From Micrasema longulum (Eukaryota; Arthropoda; Insecta; Trichoptera; Brachycentridae), in the NCBI GenBank assembly GCA_022494885.1, contig JAGVSM010001370.1:372001-436000 (forward strand): 64,000 nt of DNA, read 5' to 3'. Shown here piece after piece: positions 1 to 10,384 of the stretch. The stretch's first letter is position 1. Each line of letters starts with the position of its first letter. A model generated the notes under the pieces. It saw nothing but the letters and a program-made list of their open reading frames with translations, did not search any database and was not told where the DNA came from. The position numbers and the translations under genes were made by a program.

Positions 1-1035
1 GTATGGATTCAAAAAACGATCGCGATAGAACCATGGAATTAGAAATGTTATTCCAATACTAGCTGCAACTAAGATATTACGTTGCCATCAAATTTTCAAA
101 AAAAGAATGGCGTATAATGATATACAAGATAAAATATTTACGTAATCATTCTATATCCGCTCCATATTTGAAGCATATGGTGTCCATAAAGAGTCTTCAG
201 ACATAACTGTCAGCTACTAGCTCCTGTGCGTCCTCCCAAGTCAGGTTCGCATCCCGTAGTTAATATGTATAAACTCTGACTATCGACTCCGTTTGATAAC
301 AGTTGTCAACGGAGTTTGATGTGTCCGTTCTTTTATTTCCTTCTTATCTTCTTTTACACTCCAAAGTCAAACCGCCGCAAAATAATTATTGTACATACAT
401 TCTAGAAAAAAAGTATTTTGCTGTTTTTGATACTAGTGAGGCGCCACGATTTATATTAATAGAGCTGAATAATGGGTGTTATGTAGGCGTTATATAGGCG
501 GCATTTTTACTGAGTGAATATCAGATCATCAGATATTTATTAAATGCAGCACTTGCCATTCCAAGTCGCAATCCTAGCTTTTTTGAAAACTCCTATTTTC
601 CATAACACATAATTTTAGATATTTGAAATTTTGAACTCTTATGATGATTTGGTTTGATAGCAATACAATACTAGCTGAATTATGTCAAAATTGGTACTAT
701 TTATCTCATTATTTCACTTATGGATAAATAATGCTATTTAGATAAAAAAATATTTATCTGTACTTTTTTTCACAATGGTTGTAGTGCAATTAATTTTTTT
801 TTCTTAACACGCGACATGTGTATTTCTGCATAGTATCGCATCTTAATACGATGAAAGTCTGTTAGAAAAAGAAGGCCCATAAACCTAAGAATTACAATAT
901 TTTATATTCTTTATTATTAAATAAATTACATACCTGTTTTTACTAGAGATGTGAAGAAGTCTCAAGTGCTGCTTGCTTCTGCTTTTGTTAATTATGTTTC
1001 TACGATTCTTCATTGTGTGATTTGTTGTATATGTA
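1..1035. other. unassigned AT-rich DNA
   Basis: I see no recognisable gene, RNA or repeat boundary here. A 64-codon ORF at 303-497 has no recognisable motif and is most likely chance. The sequence is rich in A and T runs. Confidence 0.5.
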
Positions 1036-1486
1036 TGTGGGAATAAGTTGTTGGGTGTTGGTTGGAGTTCCTACCCCAGTTAGAGATTGACAGAGAAGAC
1101 ACGAGGATGCAGTTTAATACGTATTTATTACACGGCGAATAAATAATGAATTATTTCGGACGAGTGTTACGTCGATGACAATTTGAAGTAACTGAACTTG
1201 AACTACATGCTGGAATTGAGTGACTGAACGGGCTGACTGATGTTAGCTGCGTCCTATGGTCTCTTTATAGACGACGTTCCTCTGTAGTTCATTTATTCAT
1301 AGTAGGGATGGTGTGAATGTGCTGCAGAACGATGCCTTTTGATTTCATGTGCAATACTCATAGAGTTGCATTTTACGAATGTATTGGATTCGATTGAAAA
1401 TGATGGCATTGCATCGTCGGTCATTAGTCTATTAGTGAACTAATTTAATACGTGTGTATCATCAGCAATGGACTATGGACCCTACA
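1036..1486 (-). mobile_element. solo LTR of an LTR retrotransposon
   Basis: Read on the minus strand, this 451-bp block starts TGTAGGG and ends CCCACA, giving the short inverted TG..CA ends of an LTR. It is flanked on both sides by the same 4 bp, TGTA (1032-1035 and 1487-1490), as expected for a solo LTR left by recombination. On the minus strand a TATAAAG box (about 1263-1269) lies about 30 nt before an insect-type initiator TCAGT, and AATAAA signals follow, which matches U3-R-U5 order. A diverged second copy lies at 23260-23758. A 4-bp duplication is common in Gypsy-type elements, but without coding sequence the superfamily is inference. Confidence 0.7.
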
Positions 1487-1974
1487 TGTATATAAAAATA
1501 CCGTACTTTTTTTTTTTTTTTAAAGTTCCGTGGACTCAGTATCAGAGACGTCCACCGTCCTCGGCGAGTGAAACGTGAATAAATCGACATTTGTAATCTG
1601 GCTTTTTTGTATGAAGATTTGTGTAGAATTTTTACACCCTTAAAATGGTGACAGTTTATATGATATAATGACCCAACAAAACTTATTTTAAAGAAAAACG
1701 AGATATTGAGACTTAGAAGAAGATTTAAGCATTAAGATCAACTAAAAAATAAGATCGTTCCATATTTACAAATACATTAAATACCTATTCGAACGATGAC
1801 TGTTTTAAGTAATTTCATGATCTTTGAAAAATTTTTCACCAACTTACATAATAAAAATAAAAAAACAAAAAATATTGAGTCCTAGAAAAAAGTTTATATT
1901 CTGACAGAATATTTTTAAAATATAGCTAGAACTACTACAAGTACTTTATATATCCCATCAAAATATCACATTTT
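1487..1974. other. unassigned AT-rich DNA
   Basis: Nothing recognisable. A T run of about 17 bases lies near 1508-1524 and the rest is A/T-biased non-coding DNA. Confidence 0.5.
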
Positions 1975-2080
1975 AGCATTTTTCGGGCCACTCCCCCTTA
2001 ATGATTAAGGTACGCTTCAATTAATGTACCAATTCAGTACCCTATGCACCACTTGATGCTCATGGAGAAATTATAATGAG
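1975..2080 (+). repeat. SINE-A, 3' fragment
   Basis: This is the 3' part of the tRNA-derived SINE-A family, recognised by the segment reading CCCTATGCACCACTTGATG followed by an ATAATGAGG-like tail. Fuller copies at 3835-4073 and 44455-44705 carry the same block (TGCACCATCAGGTGCGG) before an ATGATGA tail. The tRNA-like head is absent, so this copy is 5' truncated, the usual outcome of reverse-transcribed insertion. Confidence 0.6.
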
Positions 2081-2084
2081 GAAT

Positions 2085-2700
2085 ATTTTTTTTATTTTTT
2101 ATACAATTTTAATTTAAATCAGAGAACACACAGTCATACATAATAAATATTAAAAACAAAGATTTTCTTACATAAAAGGGCAATGGTTTTTTCATAAAAT
2201 ATTTAAAAGATATAAAAATTAAATGTGACAAAATAACACTTAAGTGTGAAAATAATAATCAGTAACCTTTGCGTTTTTAAGTGTTTGAAGTGTATATTTA
2301 TATGTGTTTAAATGCAACGTTCAGATAAAACTGTCTACATTAATACTGAGTCCATTATAATTTTGACAGTACGTCTTGTAAATAAGTTTAAGGTGTAATT
2401 GTTTTTACAAGTTGGTTTATAAAAAGGGGAATTTAATCTGGTATGGCGAAGAGAACAACGGAAATCAATTTTTTTCTAAAAGATACTGCGAATCGACCAT
2501 ATTATTTATAATTTTGAACAGAAAAATAATATTTATGCAGACGTCTTTTTTATAATGGTTTTATATTAAAATTAATCAAACATTAGCCGTAATATTGAAA
2601 TTATTTTTTTTTAAAGTTCAGAACTAACTAAATAAAGCATAAATAGATAAATAGTTACTGGAGTGCCAATAACAGCATTTCATTAAAATAATCTTTCGTT
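2085..2700. other. unassigned AT-rich DNA
   Basis: The left edge (2085-2150) resembles the reverse-complemented T-rich tail of a retroelement, but no coding remnant follows and I make no firm call. Confidence 0.4.
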
Positions 2701-2755
2701 TTTTGCACGAAATGGTGCACAGGGCACTGCAACGCTACACCAACTGTAATTCACA
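2701..2755 (-). repeat. SINE-A, short 3' fragment
   Basis: The segment AAATGGTGCACAGGGCACTG matches the reverse complement of the SINE-A 3' block, followed by the ACACCAAC-like stretch seen in other copies. Only about 50 bp is recognisable. Confidence 0.5.
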
Positions 2756-3834
2756 GCAAAACACTTGGATTTGACCTTGTGAGGAATAAGTAAATAAAAG
2801 AACGGACTCATCGTACTCCGGTGACACCTGTCGTCAAACGGAGGCGATTCGGTTAGCTGAGCTTAATACGGCAGATGCCGTTGGAAAGCCTTAACCACGC
2901 TTGCATCAATGCATCAGGTTATCGACGTCCAGGACATCCACTGCTGACTATTCGTCGACAGTTTATGCCAGAACTATACGACGTGAACCTGACTTAGGAG
3001 GGTGCACAGGAGCCGGCATCTGACAGAGATAACTGGAGGTAGTTTGCAGACATGTATTGAAATGTTTGACTACAAAGTCGATCTACAAGTTGTAGTGCGT
3101 AAAAGAGACTTATAAAGAAAAAGAGAATACATAGTGTCTAGTGTAAAGAAAACATAGAGTATACGTAAATTCGGCATCGTGGTGAAAAGGTAAGTGTAAA
3201 TGAATGTTGTTAATGTTTTTACGATGATTATAGGTTAATAATATATTATATATAAATATAAATTAATGATATGTTATGATACGATGAGAATTTAATCGTT
3301 AACCAATGCAGGTTTATTTTCATCGACAACGTGTCGCGAAAGGGCAAAATGTCCGAATATATTAATTATCCGGCTCGAAGGACCAAATGTTGGATGCTCT
3401 ATACCTTCGACCTCGGGACTGTAAAACAAGGCCTGCCCTCTCGCGATACGCGTGTTCGAAGAAAACAGGGAACGTTTTATTTTAGGTAAACTAATTGACG
3501 TTATGGTTTTCAGTGTCAATCCTGGAATTAATGAAAGGAGTAAGGACTTACGGTTTCCTCCCTTTGGCACTGGTCCAGAAAGACACCGATATCGTTTGCA
3601 CTGGTCACTTTGCACGTTTTCTTATATGTTGGTGATTCGAAATCACTGTCACGCTCGCGGTACGGTTTTCGTTGTTGTTCGCGGTACGGTTTTTTTGTTG
3701 TGTTGTCACGCGTTGCTTTCTTGACTCGCCGTCAGGGAGAAGTAAGTATATTGGGATTCAAAACAAGGACCACCGGAATCAAAGGAAGGAAATGGCTTGA
3801 CACTTGAATAAAAGAAAATGAATCCGAAACAGTA
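2756..3834. other. unassigned segment, less AT-rich, with a short tandem repeat
   Basis: Parts of this stretch (about 2800-3060 and 3300-3760) are visibly less AT-rich than their surroundings. A unit reading TCGCGGTACGGTTTTCGTTG, followed by TTGT, occurs twice in tandem at about 3655-3704. A 107-codon minus ORF (3292-3615) and a 90-codon plus ORF (3452-3724) overlap each other on opposite strands. Neither shows a motif I recognise. It could be the remains of an unrecognised transposon or a diverged exon; I cannot choose. Confidence 0.35.
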
Positions 3835-4073
3835 AGAGCGTTTGACTAATATGCAAGAGGTCTCGGGTTCGATCCCCTGCGTGGTTGAAATGAAATGTTT
3901 ATTAAAATTGGTGTTTTTACACCTGAATATTTCATAGTCCCTGGACTCCTGAAGCGCAGGACTATTTATCTTACCCTCATGTGACGAAAAATTTTAAGAT
4001 ACGCTGTGGTTGATGTACCAACGTAGTGCCCTATGCACCATCAGGTGCGGAAAGGGAATGATAATGATGATGA
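3835..4073 (+). repeat. SINE-A, tRNA-derived SINE
   Basis: This copy keeps a pol III box B (GGGTTCGATCCC) near 3867, a degraded tRNA-like upstream part, a body with the shared phrases TATTTCATAGTCCCTGGACT and CTGAAGCGCAGGACT, the 3' block CCCTATGCACCATCAGGTGC, and a simple tail (AATGATGATGA). Such heads are transcribed by RNA polymerase III and copied by a partner LINE. At least eight other copies occur in this window on both strands, which shows dispersal rather than tandem duplication. Confidence 0.8.
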
Positions 4074-4849
4074 ATTCATAGTACCTAGAGCCTGTCATCC
4101 AAATTTGTGTATTCTCTTAATTTTAATGAAATTAAGTAACGGTTAAAACAATGTAAAAAATTATACAATTCGTTATTTAAGAAATGCTCTTGAAATAAAT
4201 TTAAATAAAAGAAAAGACAACAAAACAAAAAGATTATGGAAAGGGAAAATAAGCGAAGTGACAAGGGGTGGTAGAGGATAAATGACAGAAATAAATAATA
4301 AATGATTTCACACCTAAATTTTCATCAACGATTTCAGAAGTAGGGGAGAGTGTTTATGTAACGGATGTTTTCATAAACCATAGTACAATTGATTTTTTTT
4401 CAACACATATTAGAAAAAAGTTATCAATTATTATAATAAAATCTCTGAATGCAGATTAAGCAAATTAAAAAGACCATTTTCGTTGTAGTAAAAACCAAAT
4501 TTGAAATATCCCGAAAATGCCCGTTTCATGAACATAGCCTCATAAAACAACACAGTATATCATAAAGTGGACTCTGTACTTACTAGTATGAACAATATTA
4601 ATTTATTGTATATATATTTTGTCAAACATTAAAAAACTTCATTAAAAATAAAAGTGTAAATGAAATTTATAAAATTAAAAATGTATTTTTTAAACTAAAG
4701 ACAACAAATTGATGAAGAATGATTGTCCATCAATGGCAAAGTAGGGGTTTCTTCGTGGGTGTAAACAATTTTAAAAAATGCTTCAATACGTCGATGAACA
4801 ATTGATTTGTTATTCAACCACTAGAATTTGTGAAGTCAAGAGATTCTTT

Positions 4850-5163
4850 TGAGATCATCACAAGCTTAAAATGAACTCCCGGATAACAAAAGCAGGTAGC
4901 AAGACGCCGCCTGAATATTTTCTTAACCCGACAATAGTTATTTTATTTCCTCTATCGGCAAATAAATTTGGGCAACTTGCTTCAATCTTTAAACTTGGTG
5001 GATTCAATTTGTGGAATTACAGATCAGCAGTTTTTTACAATTGTTTAACCGTGGCACATTTTCGACGAGATTTTAAAATTATTCCCCAAAATCTTTTCTT
5101 GATTTTGCGAAAACGCTTTTCTATTCCCAGCAAAGGGAATATGACTGCATTTTTGATATTTTA
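4850..5163 (-). pseudogene. pogo/Tigger-like transposase relic
   Basis: Minus-strand translation across several frames gives pieces resembling pogo/Tigger transposases. One is KAFSQNQEKILGNN with a downstream CHG*T, like the helix-turn-helix region with its E..L......GLT pattern. The second is ADRGNKITIVGL then SGGVLLPAFVIRE, like the family's AERG..VTIVGA....GN.IPP.FIFPR segment of the DDE domain. Stops and frameshifts break the reading, and the piece between the two matches is too short for an intact protein. A 97-codon ORF on the opposite strand (4871-5164) is a shadow. The family call rests on recalled motifs and agrees with the TA-flanked inverted ends of the surrounding element. Confidence 0.5.
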
Positions 5164-5279
5164 GAGCCTTTCCAGCACCAATAACTGGTCTTATTTTTTA
5201 TTATTTCAGAACTCATGATCTGTAAAAAATTAACGTAAAATACTCGTAAATCATATGTCGTTTAATTAACACTATATCG

Positions 5280-5960
5280 GTGGCAAAATGGACACAAACA
5301 ATACCATTATGTCTTATGGCATTTCGGTGTGGAATCGGGCTGCCGATTTTTCCGCAGTTTTTGTTTTGCAAAAGAAAGGCAGTGAGAGGTATTTACAACT
5401 TAAATTTTAGCGTTTATTCAAGAAATATTTTTAAAGAAATAAAATTTATGACTGTTTATAGTCAGTATATTTATGATAATATTATGTATGCGTGTAAAAA
5501 TATATCTCTCTTTCAAAAAAATAGCGACAAACATAATCACGATACTAGAAGTAAGGACAAATTGGCAATCCCGAAATTAAAGACAAATAAGGTAAGCACA
5601 TCGTTTGTGAGGCACTGCGTACGCTTCTACAATAGAATACCCGACAATGTCAAAATTATGTTGGACAATAAATTTAAAATGTTCATAAAAAGCGTACTTA
5701 AAAAAAAGCCCTATTTTGGACTTAATGAATACATGGAAGATAGCAGTATATGGAACTAACAGTATTATTTTATTTGTGTTAGTTTATTTGATTATTTTTG
5801 GAATGTGTGGTTATTTATTGAAAACTGACTATCTCTTTGCGTTGTTTTGTTTATTTATTTATTTATTGACTTTCAATAAGCGTATAAATTATACCTATAT
5901 TGAAGAAAAAATAAAAACTAAAAAACTAAACACTAATCAGGAGTCCATTTCATTGTACTA
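5280..5960 (+). pseudogene. non-LTR retrotransposon (LINE) ORF2 C-terminus and 3' UTR
   Basis: An open frame of 159 codons (5280-5759) ends with the typical C-terminal pattern of Jockey-type LINE ORF2: HNHDTRSKDKLAIPKLKT, then SFVRHCVRFYNRIPDNVK, then a basic tail. The family pattern is H.H.TR......P..........S....G..LYN.LP..I. The reverse transcriptase core is missing, so this is a 5'-truncated insertion. An A/T-rich 3' UTR with TTTATTTATT runs follows. It sits inside the Tigger-like element, and a short direct repeat (GGAGTCC.TTTCAT) at about 5940 and 5964 may mark its right edge. Confidence 0.65.
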
Positions 5961-6310
5961 ATTGGAGTCCGTTTCATGAAACTCTTCGAAATTTTAAATA
6001 AATTCGAACATCTACCTTCATTAAGGAATAAAACATGTTTTATAACATACCTGTTACTACCTGTAATTGGTATTTTAAAATATAATCAATTTTAACATTA
6101 ACGTTTTTGAGAATTAGTAAAGAGAAACAAAAAAATACTTTTAGGACACAAAAAAATCAGAAAAGTCTTCACTCCACAATGACAAACGAGCAATTACATG
6201 CTTTTGTGATGTAATATGGTATATACTAAGTACAATCATGAGACAAGAAAAAAAAAATTCAAGTTAGTGCAGGAATCAAATAACGTCTGTTTCATTGAAA
6301 CTCTCCCCTA

Positions 6311-7110
6311 CCTACCTGCTCCTGTTCGCTAATGAATGAGCTTCGATTTGCGACAAAAGGCGACTTTATCTCCGCCCCTCAGACAGTTTCGTTAAGTCCA
6401 GGGTTAATTTATTCCAATCTTTAGAAACAATGGTGGAATGAACTAAGAATATTATGTCGAAATATGAATTTGACGTCAAACAGATAATGATGTTATTCTT
6501 CAGCTTTTCAGACAAATTCATTTTTTTTTTTTTTGATTCTTGTAAAACACTGATTTGCAGATTAATAAGTTTATTATCAGGACCTAGATTATGAAGGAAT
6601 AATGTTAGGCAAAAAGCACAAGAGAGATGGGGAAATTTTGATAAGGTTAAAAATTTTACTTTCCTTTATTGAAATTTCAATATTTGTAATATTTTTTTTA
6701 AGTAAAAATGTTATTTATGTATAATTAACTTAAAAAACATTTTGGTTTGAAGCTAGTTGCAATTTTATGATCACCGTTTTTTAAACATGTATTTTTTAAT
6801 GCATGTCTTGACCTCTTTGAGCAATAATCATTGTAATTTTAACCAAATTTACTCAATTCCTTAGTTTTACAATATTTTACAGAAAATTGAACGTAAAAAT
6901 GCAAATCTTTCCGGTCAATCAAATTGAAATCTATAGTATATGATTAAAACGGCAAGTATCATATACGATACCTGGAACCCGAAGGGCTAAAATGTTTGTG
7001 TTAATTAACGTTTTACATTTCGGATACATGAAAATTACATAAAACGTTTCAAATCGTGAGAACAGTGGAACTAAGATGAAACTCCAAATATTTTCTGAAC
7101 AAAATGTCAT
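6311..7110. other. unassigned AT-rich DNA
   Basis: Nothing recognisable. A 60-codon minus ORF at 6931-7113 runs towards the neighbouring SINE-A copy and has no protein motif. Confidence 0.5.
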
Positions 7111-7260
7111 CATAAATCCCCTTTTCGCTCCCAGTGGTGCATAGGGTACTATATTTTCACCGTTTAAACACTTTTTACTATCGATATTTCACGTACCGTC
7201 AGGAATCGAACCCTCGACCTTAAGAATTGTAGAGAAACGCGCCAACCATTACAGAATGAG
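7111..7260 (-). repeat. SINE-A, internally deleted copy
   Basis: Reverse complement of SINE-A. The 3' block (GGTGCATAGGGTACT) lies left and the box B complement (AGGAATCGAACCCTCGACCT) right, followed by CGCGCCAACCATTACA, the tRNA-like head. The middle of the body is shortened compared with 33899-34155. Confidence 0.65.
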
Positions 7261-8514
7261 ACGGACTTATCTTCACTCGATTTACTTGTTCAGTATTTTC
7301 ATTAATTATGAGAAGTTCTAAAGAAGAAAGAAATAAAGTTTCCATTTATTTTATGTCAGTTTTAGTTCTTTAGAAATACATTTGATTTTGATTATTTACC
7401 CTTAGTAACAAAAGATTGACAAAATTCTATATATGCTTTTCCAACGTATGAATACATTTTTAACTACGTACATTACTCTCTCTTTAAAATTAAAAACAAT
7501 TTTAAAAAATTGAGTTGTGAGGATTCTTACGATCCTGAAATCCTTTAAGGAATCCTTGTAAGATTTCTTTCCCAAGTCGACAGGACCGATTTTAATTTAC
7601 TGAACTTTTTCTGTCAAGCACGAGAGTAGACAGGAGAGGTTAATAAAGCTTTGTTTCTCTACAGAAGGGAGCAGTAGCTTACAAGTATAAAACTTAATTA
7701 GAAGCTTTTTTCGCGAATACGAACGTTTTTATATTACAAATTAATTCACCGAAAAGTTTCTATAATCTCATTTCAAGATTTTTTTAATATCTTCAAAGGT
7801 CACAAATTGAGGATTTCATATCAACTGTTCGACGGAGTTAAATTTTGCTAAAAGCATACTGTAGAAATGGAATATTTGCAACCAAATTATTTTTCTTTAA
7901 ATGAAGAAAAAGTATATAATTCCGTCAAAAAGGGTTTAAACTAAAATATTGTAATAATAATAATAAGAGTAAACATTTTTATTCTTCATAATGTTATACA
8001 TAAGGTGATAAATACAAAAAACGAAGCAAAGGTATAAATTAATTTATAAAAATAAATAAATGAAAAGTTAAGAAAACACAAACGGTAAAATCATTTTATT
8101 ATTTATGGTCTTAATTGCGCACATCATTTACATTTTAATTTATTCAATTGCATCTTTCAAATATAAATTTATTAAGACGCTCTTGCAATTTTTTTAACAC
8201 AATTTATTCCCTTTATTTTTTTGAATAGCTTTTTATAATTTTTATTGCAATGCATAATACAATAGAATTTTTAATTTACTTTTATTTCGGGAGTTATAAA
8301 GGTGGTCTTTTTTCTTGAGCTTTCAAATATTCAGGTTTTGATTTATCAATACGACAAAGTTCCAATACATAAATACCCGTCACTGTCAATTTATCTAATT
8401 TAATAAAAATTGGCCAACATGTTTCCGCTTTTAAAAAAAATATATTAATTGAAGGCGTAATTTAATCTGGGACTTAAATCATGAAAAATTAAGTTTTCAT
8501 ATATACACTATGTC
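7261..8514. other. unassigned AT-rich DNA
   Basis: No coding or repeat signal that I can support. A short imperfect hairpin near 7519-7566 pairs AAGGATTCC-like with GGATTCTTAC-like segments. Long runs of A and T dominate from 7900 on. Confidence 0.45.
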
Positions 8515-8640
8515 TCCATGTTTTTTTTTTAAATGTCTGAGCTTTAGAATATTTCCTCTTTTGTTTGTGGTAACACGATGTTACATCATCACGCGTCAAG
8601 AAATTATTTACCACAGACTTTTAAACGAAAATAAATAAAT
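8515..8640 (+). repeat. dispersed repeat D
   Basis: About 110 bp here match 60260-60400 by eye: a T run, AAATGTCTGA, then GGTAACACGATGTTACATCA and CGCG, then TTTACCA..CTTTTAA. The element type is unknown. Part of the block (ACACGA.GTTACATCA) resembles the GACGTCAC-rich section of SINE-C, so it may be a remote relative. Confidence 0.5.
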
Positions 8641-8910
8641 GTATGGTGGGAATTCCTTATAACATATTATTCAGATCGGAAGATTTAGGTCGAACGTTAA
8701 GAGCTTTCTATTCCCAATAGATATTTTAGATTCTCCATGTAGATGGTTGTGAAGTTCGAGTGTAACTTTTCTGAAGTGTATTTTAAGACTCGGATAGATA
8801 AATCTTTATTCTGGTAACTTAAACTTGTCTTGAATCAGTTTGCTAAACATAAACTCCGGGTTTTATTTTTTTTAATTCGCAATAAAATCGTTCTTTCAAT
8901 GACATTGAAT

Positions 8911-9222
8911 TAATGATGTAATAATTTATATTTACATATAAGTTATTAATTTTAAAATACTTGGTACACTTCCACTTATTTGTTTGACCAATTAGCGCTT
9001 TCACCCTCTAATGCGCATTTCAGACTGGTAAATATTATAAAGTGTAAGGATAATTTAAATAAAACTAAATATTATCTTAAGTGTAGGTACATAAATAAAA
9101 TAGTTGTAAGAGATACAATACGCAATATTTTAATGGAACAGAGTGACAAATTATTGAAATATGTGTTGGCGGTGTACTGTAAGAGAGGATTCTATTCTGC
9201 GAAAATCATTTATTGTTTTATT
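8911..9222 (+). repeat. left arm of a ~300-bp inverted repeat (Penelope-like)
   Basis: This arm is the reverse complement of 10385-10681 over about 300 bp with scattered differences. Shared landmarks are ACTTGGTACACTTCCA, TTTGTTTGACCAATTAGCGC, AGTGTAAGGATAATTTA and TACGCAATATTTTAATGGAA. On the other strand its core reads CAGTCTGAAATGCGCATTAG and then CTAATTGGTCAAAC, a hairpin framed by CTGAA and AAAC. The partner arm is attached to a Penelope-type GIY-YIG fragment, so a Penelope origin is inferred. The 96-codon ORF inside (8980-9270) has no motif of its own. Confidence 0.65.
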
Positions 9223-9414
9223 AAAATGTACAGGGTCCAACTAAGGGGACTAATGGGGGTGAGTTTTTGAATTATATCTGCTAATTTATTAAAATTCTAT
9301 CGCTATTATTTTTTATCCATTTTTTTTTTAATTTCTCATCTATCTTACTTTTGACCTTTATGTCTTACATGTAAAACTTTTGTATTTTTTGATTCGTCAA
9401 AATTAGGTTTAAAC

Positions 9415-9537
9415 TTATTTTTTTATTTATTTATTTATTTATTTATTTGTTTATTTGTTTATTTGTTTATTTGTTTATTTGTTTATTTGTTTATTTATTT
9501 ATTTATTTCCATTTATTTTCCATTTATTTATTTTATT

Positions 9538-9568
<31 letters not shown>

Positions 9569-9634
9569 TTTCCATTTATTTATTTATTTTATTTCCATTT
9601 ATTTATTTATTTATTTATTTCATTTTATTTTATT

Positions 9635-9669
<35 letters not shown>

Positions 9670-9958
9670 TTTTATTTATTTATCTCATTTATTTATTTAT
9701 TTATTCACTTATTTATTTATTTATTTATTTATTTATCATTTATTTATTTATTTTATTTTATTTATTTATTTATTTATTTATTTATTCATTTATTCATTTA
9801 TTCATTTATTCATTTATTCATTTATTCATTTATTCATTTATTCATTTAATTCATTTATTCATTTATTCATTTATTCATTTATTCATTTATTCATTTATTC
9901 ATTTATTCATTTATTCATTTATTCATTTATTCATTTATTCATTTATTTATTTATTTAA
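9415..9958. repeat. TTTA/TTTG/TTCA microsatellite array, about 540 bp
   Basis: An almost uninterrupted period-4 array. It begins with TTTA, passes through a TTTG-rich stretch (about 9445-9495), then TTTA with TTTC and TTTTA interruptions (9500-9780), then a block alternating TTCA and TTTA as an 8-bp higher-order unit (about 9780-9945). It abuts the 3' end of a minus-strand LINE at 9959, whose family has AATAAATAAATA tails, so the array is best read as an expanded retrotransposon tail. Because a 4-bp repeat without stop codons is open in all three frames, three overlapping ORFs of 128-174 codons arise; they are artefacts. Confidence 0.9.
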
Positions 9959-10150
9959 AAGAATAGTTTAAAACATATTTTAAAAAAGAAAGAAGCATTG
10001 ACAAACATAAGGGACATCGAGACAAGATCTGGACTATTTATTTAGTGCTCGTTTAAATCGTTGTAAACTTAAACCTAAAAAGTCCAGATCTTGTCTTGAG
10101 TTAACAATACGACAAAGGCGGGTCATTGGAAAATTTAGGCCATAGTTTGT
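9959..10150 (-). mobile_element. Jockey-type LINE, 3' end fragment
   Basis: This is the reverse complement of the 3' end of the LINE at 35690-36960, matching from the CAATGACCCG.CTTTGTCGT region through the 16-bp inverted repeat (10020-10035 with 10081-10096) to GAAGCATTG and AAAAGAATAGTTTAAAAC. In the 36-kb copy this covers the last codons of ORF2 (a segment reading RQDLDFLVLSLLRFKRALNK) and the start of the 3' UTR. The terminal part of the UTR is missing, and the tail array at 9415-9958 follows directly. Confidence 0.8.
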
Positions 10151-10229
10151 TCTATGCTGATCGACGAACAGTACTTCATGACTTTAAATGTTATGCATAG
10201 TTTGTTTTATCGTAATTTAATCTATGTGA

Positions 10230-10384
10230 AGCTTAATGTTTTTTCAGACTATATTTAATCGCTCTCGCACTTTGTCCTTTATATGAACCAGGACAAGTAC
10301 ACGTTAATTCATATATTCCGCTTTATTCAATTTGTTGACCTAATCTTTACTTTTAAATAATGTTTGGCCCAAAACATTGTCATT
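10230..10384 (-). pseudogene. Penelope-like element GIY-YIG endonuclease fragment
   Basis: On the minus strand about 10325-10232 translates to SGIYELTCTCPGSYKGQSAR followed by AIKYSLKKH and a stop. This matches the start of the GIY-YIG nuclease domain of Penelope-like elements (pattern GIYEL.C.C...Y.GQ..R), where the second motif here is SYKG in place of the usual YIG. Only about 30 residues are recognisable, and the sequence upstream is frameshifted. It lies between the LINE fragment and the right inverted arm, tying both arms to Penelope. A second Penelope piece from further C-terminal lies at 58687-58862. Confidence 0.6.

Larger units (their letters stand above)
4341..6310 (-). mobile_element. 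pogo/Tigger-like DNA transposon, TA-flanked, disrupted
   Basis: Inverted ends bound this element. The left end reads TA then GGGGAGAGTGTTTATGTAAC, and the right end on the opposite strand reads TA then GGGGAGAGTTTCAATGAAAC. The inner part (ACGGATGTT against ACAGACGTT) also matches. The TA at each outer edge fits the TA target duplication of Tc1/mariner/pogo elements. A decayed pogo-type transposase lies inside on the minus strand (4850-5163), and a plus-strand LINE 3' end (5280-5960) appears to have inserted into it. About 1.97 kb in all, not functional. Confidence 0.6.

Noticed and set aside
3655..3704. CRISPR-like or satellite array
   Set aside because: Only two units with no spacers; also a eukaryotic context.
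3292..3724. Overlapping 107-codon minus and 90-codon plus ORFs as genes
   Set aside because: No recognisable domain on either strand, and opposite-strand overlap is typical of shadow ORFs in less AT-rich DNA.
4871..5164. 97-codon plus ORF as a membrane or secreted protein
   Set aside because: The opposite strand carries the pogo-type transposase pieces, so this is a shadow.
9447..9971. Overlapping ORFs of 174, 167 and 128 codons encoding Phe-Ile-Tyr-Leu repeats
   Set aside because: A period-4 repeat without stop codons is open in all three frames; there is no start context, no other conservation, and the DNA is a microsatellite.
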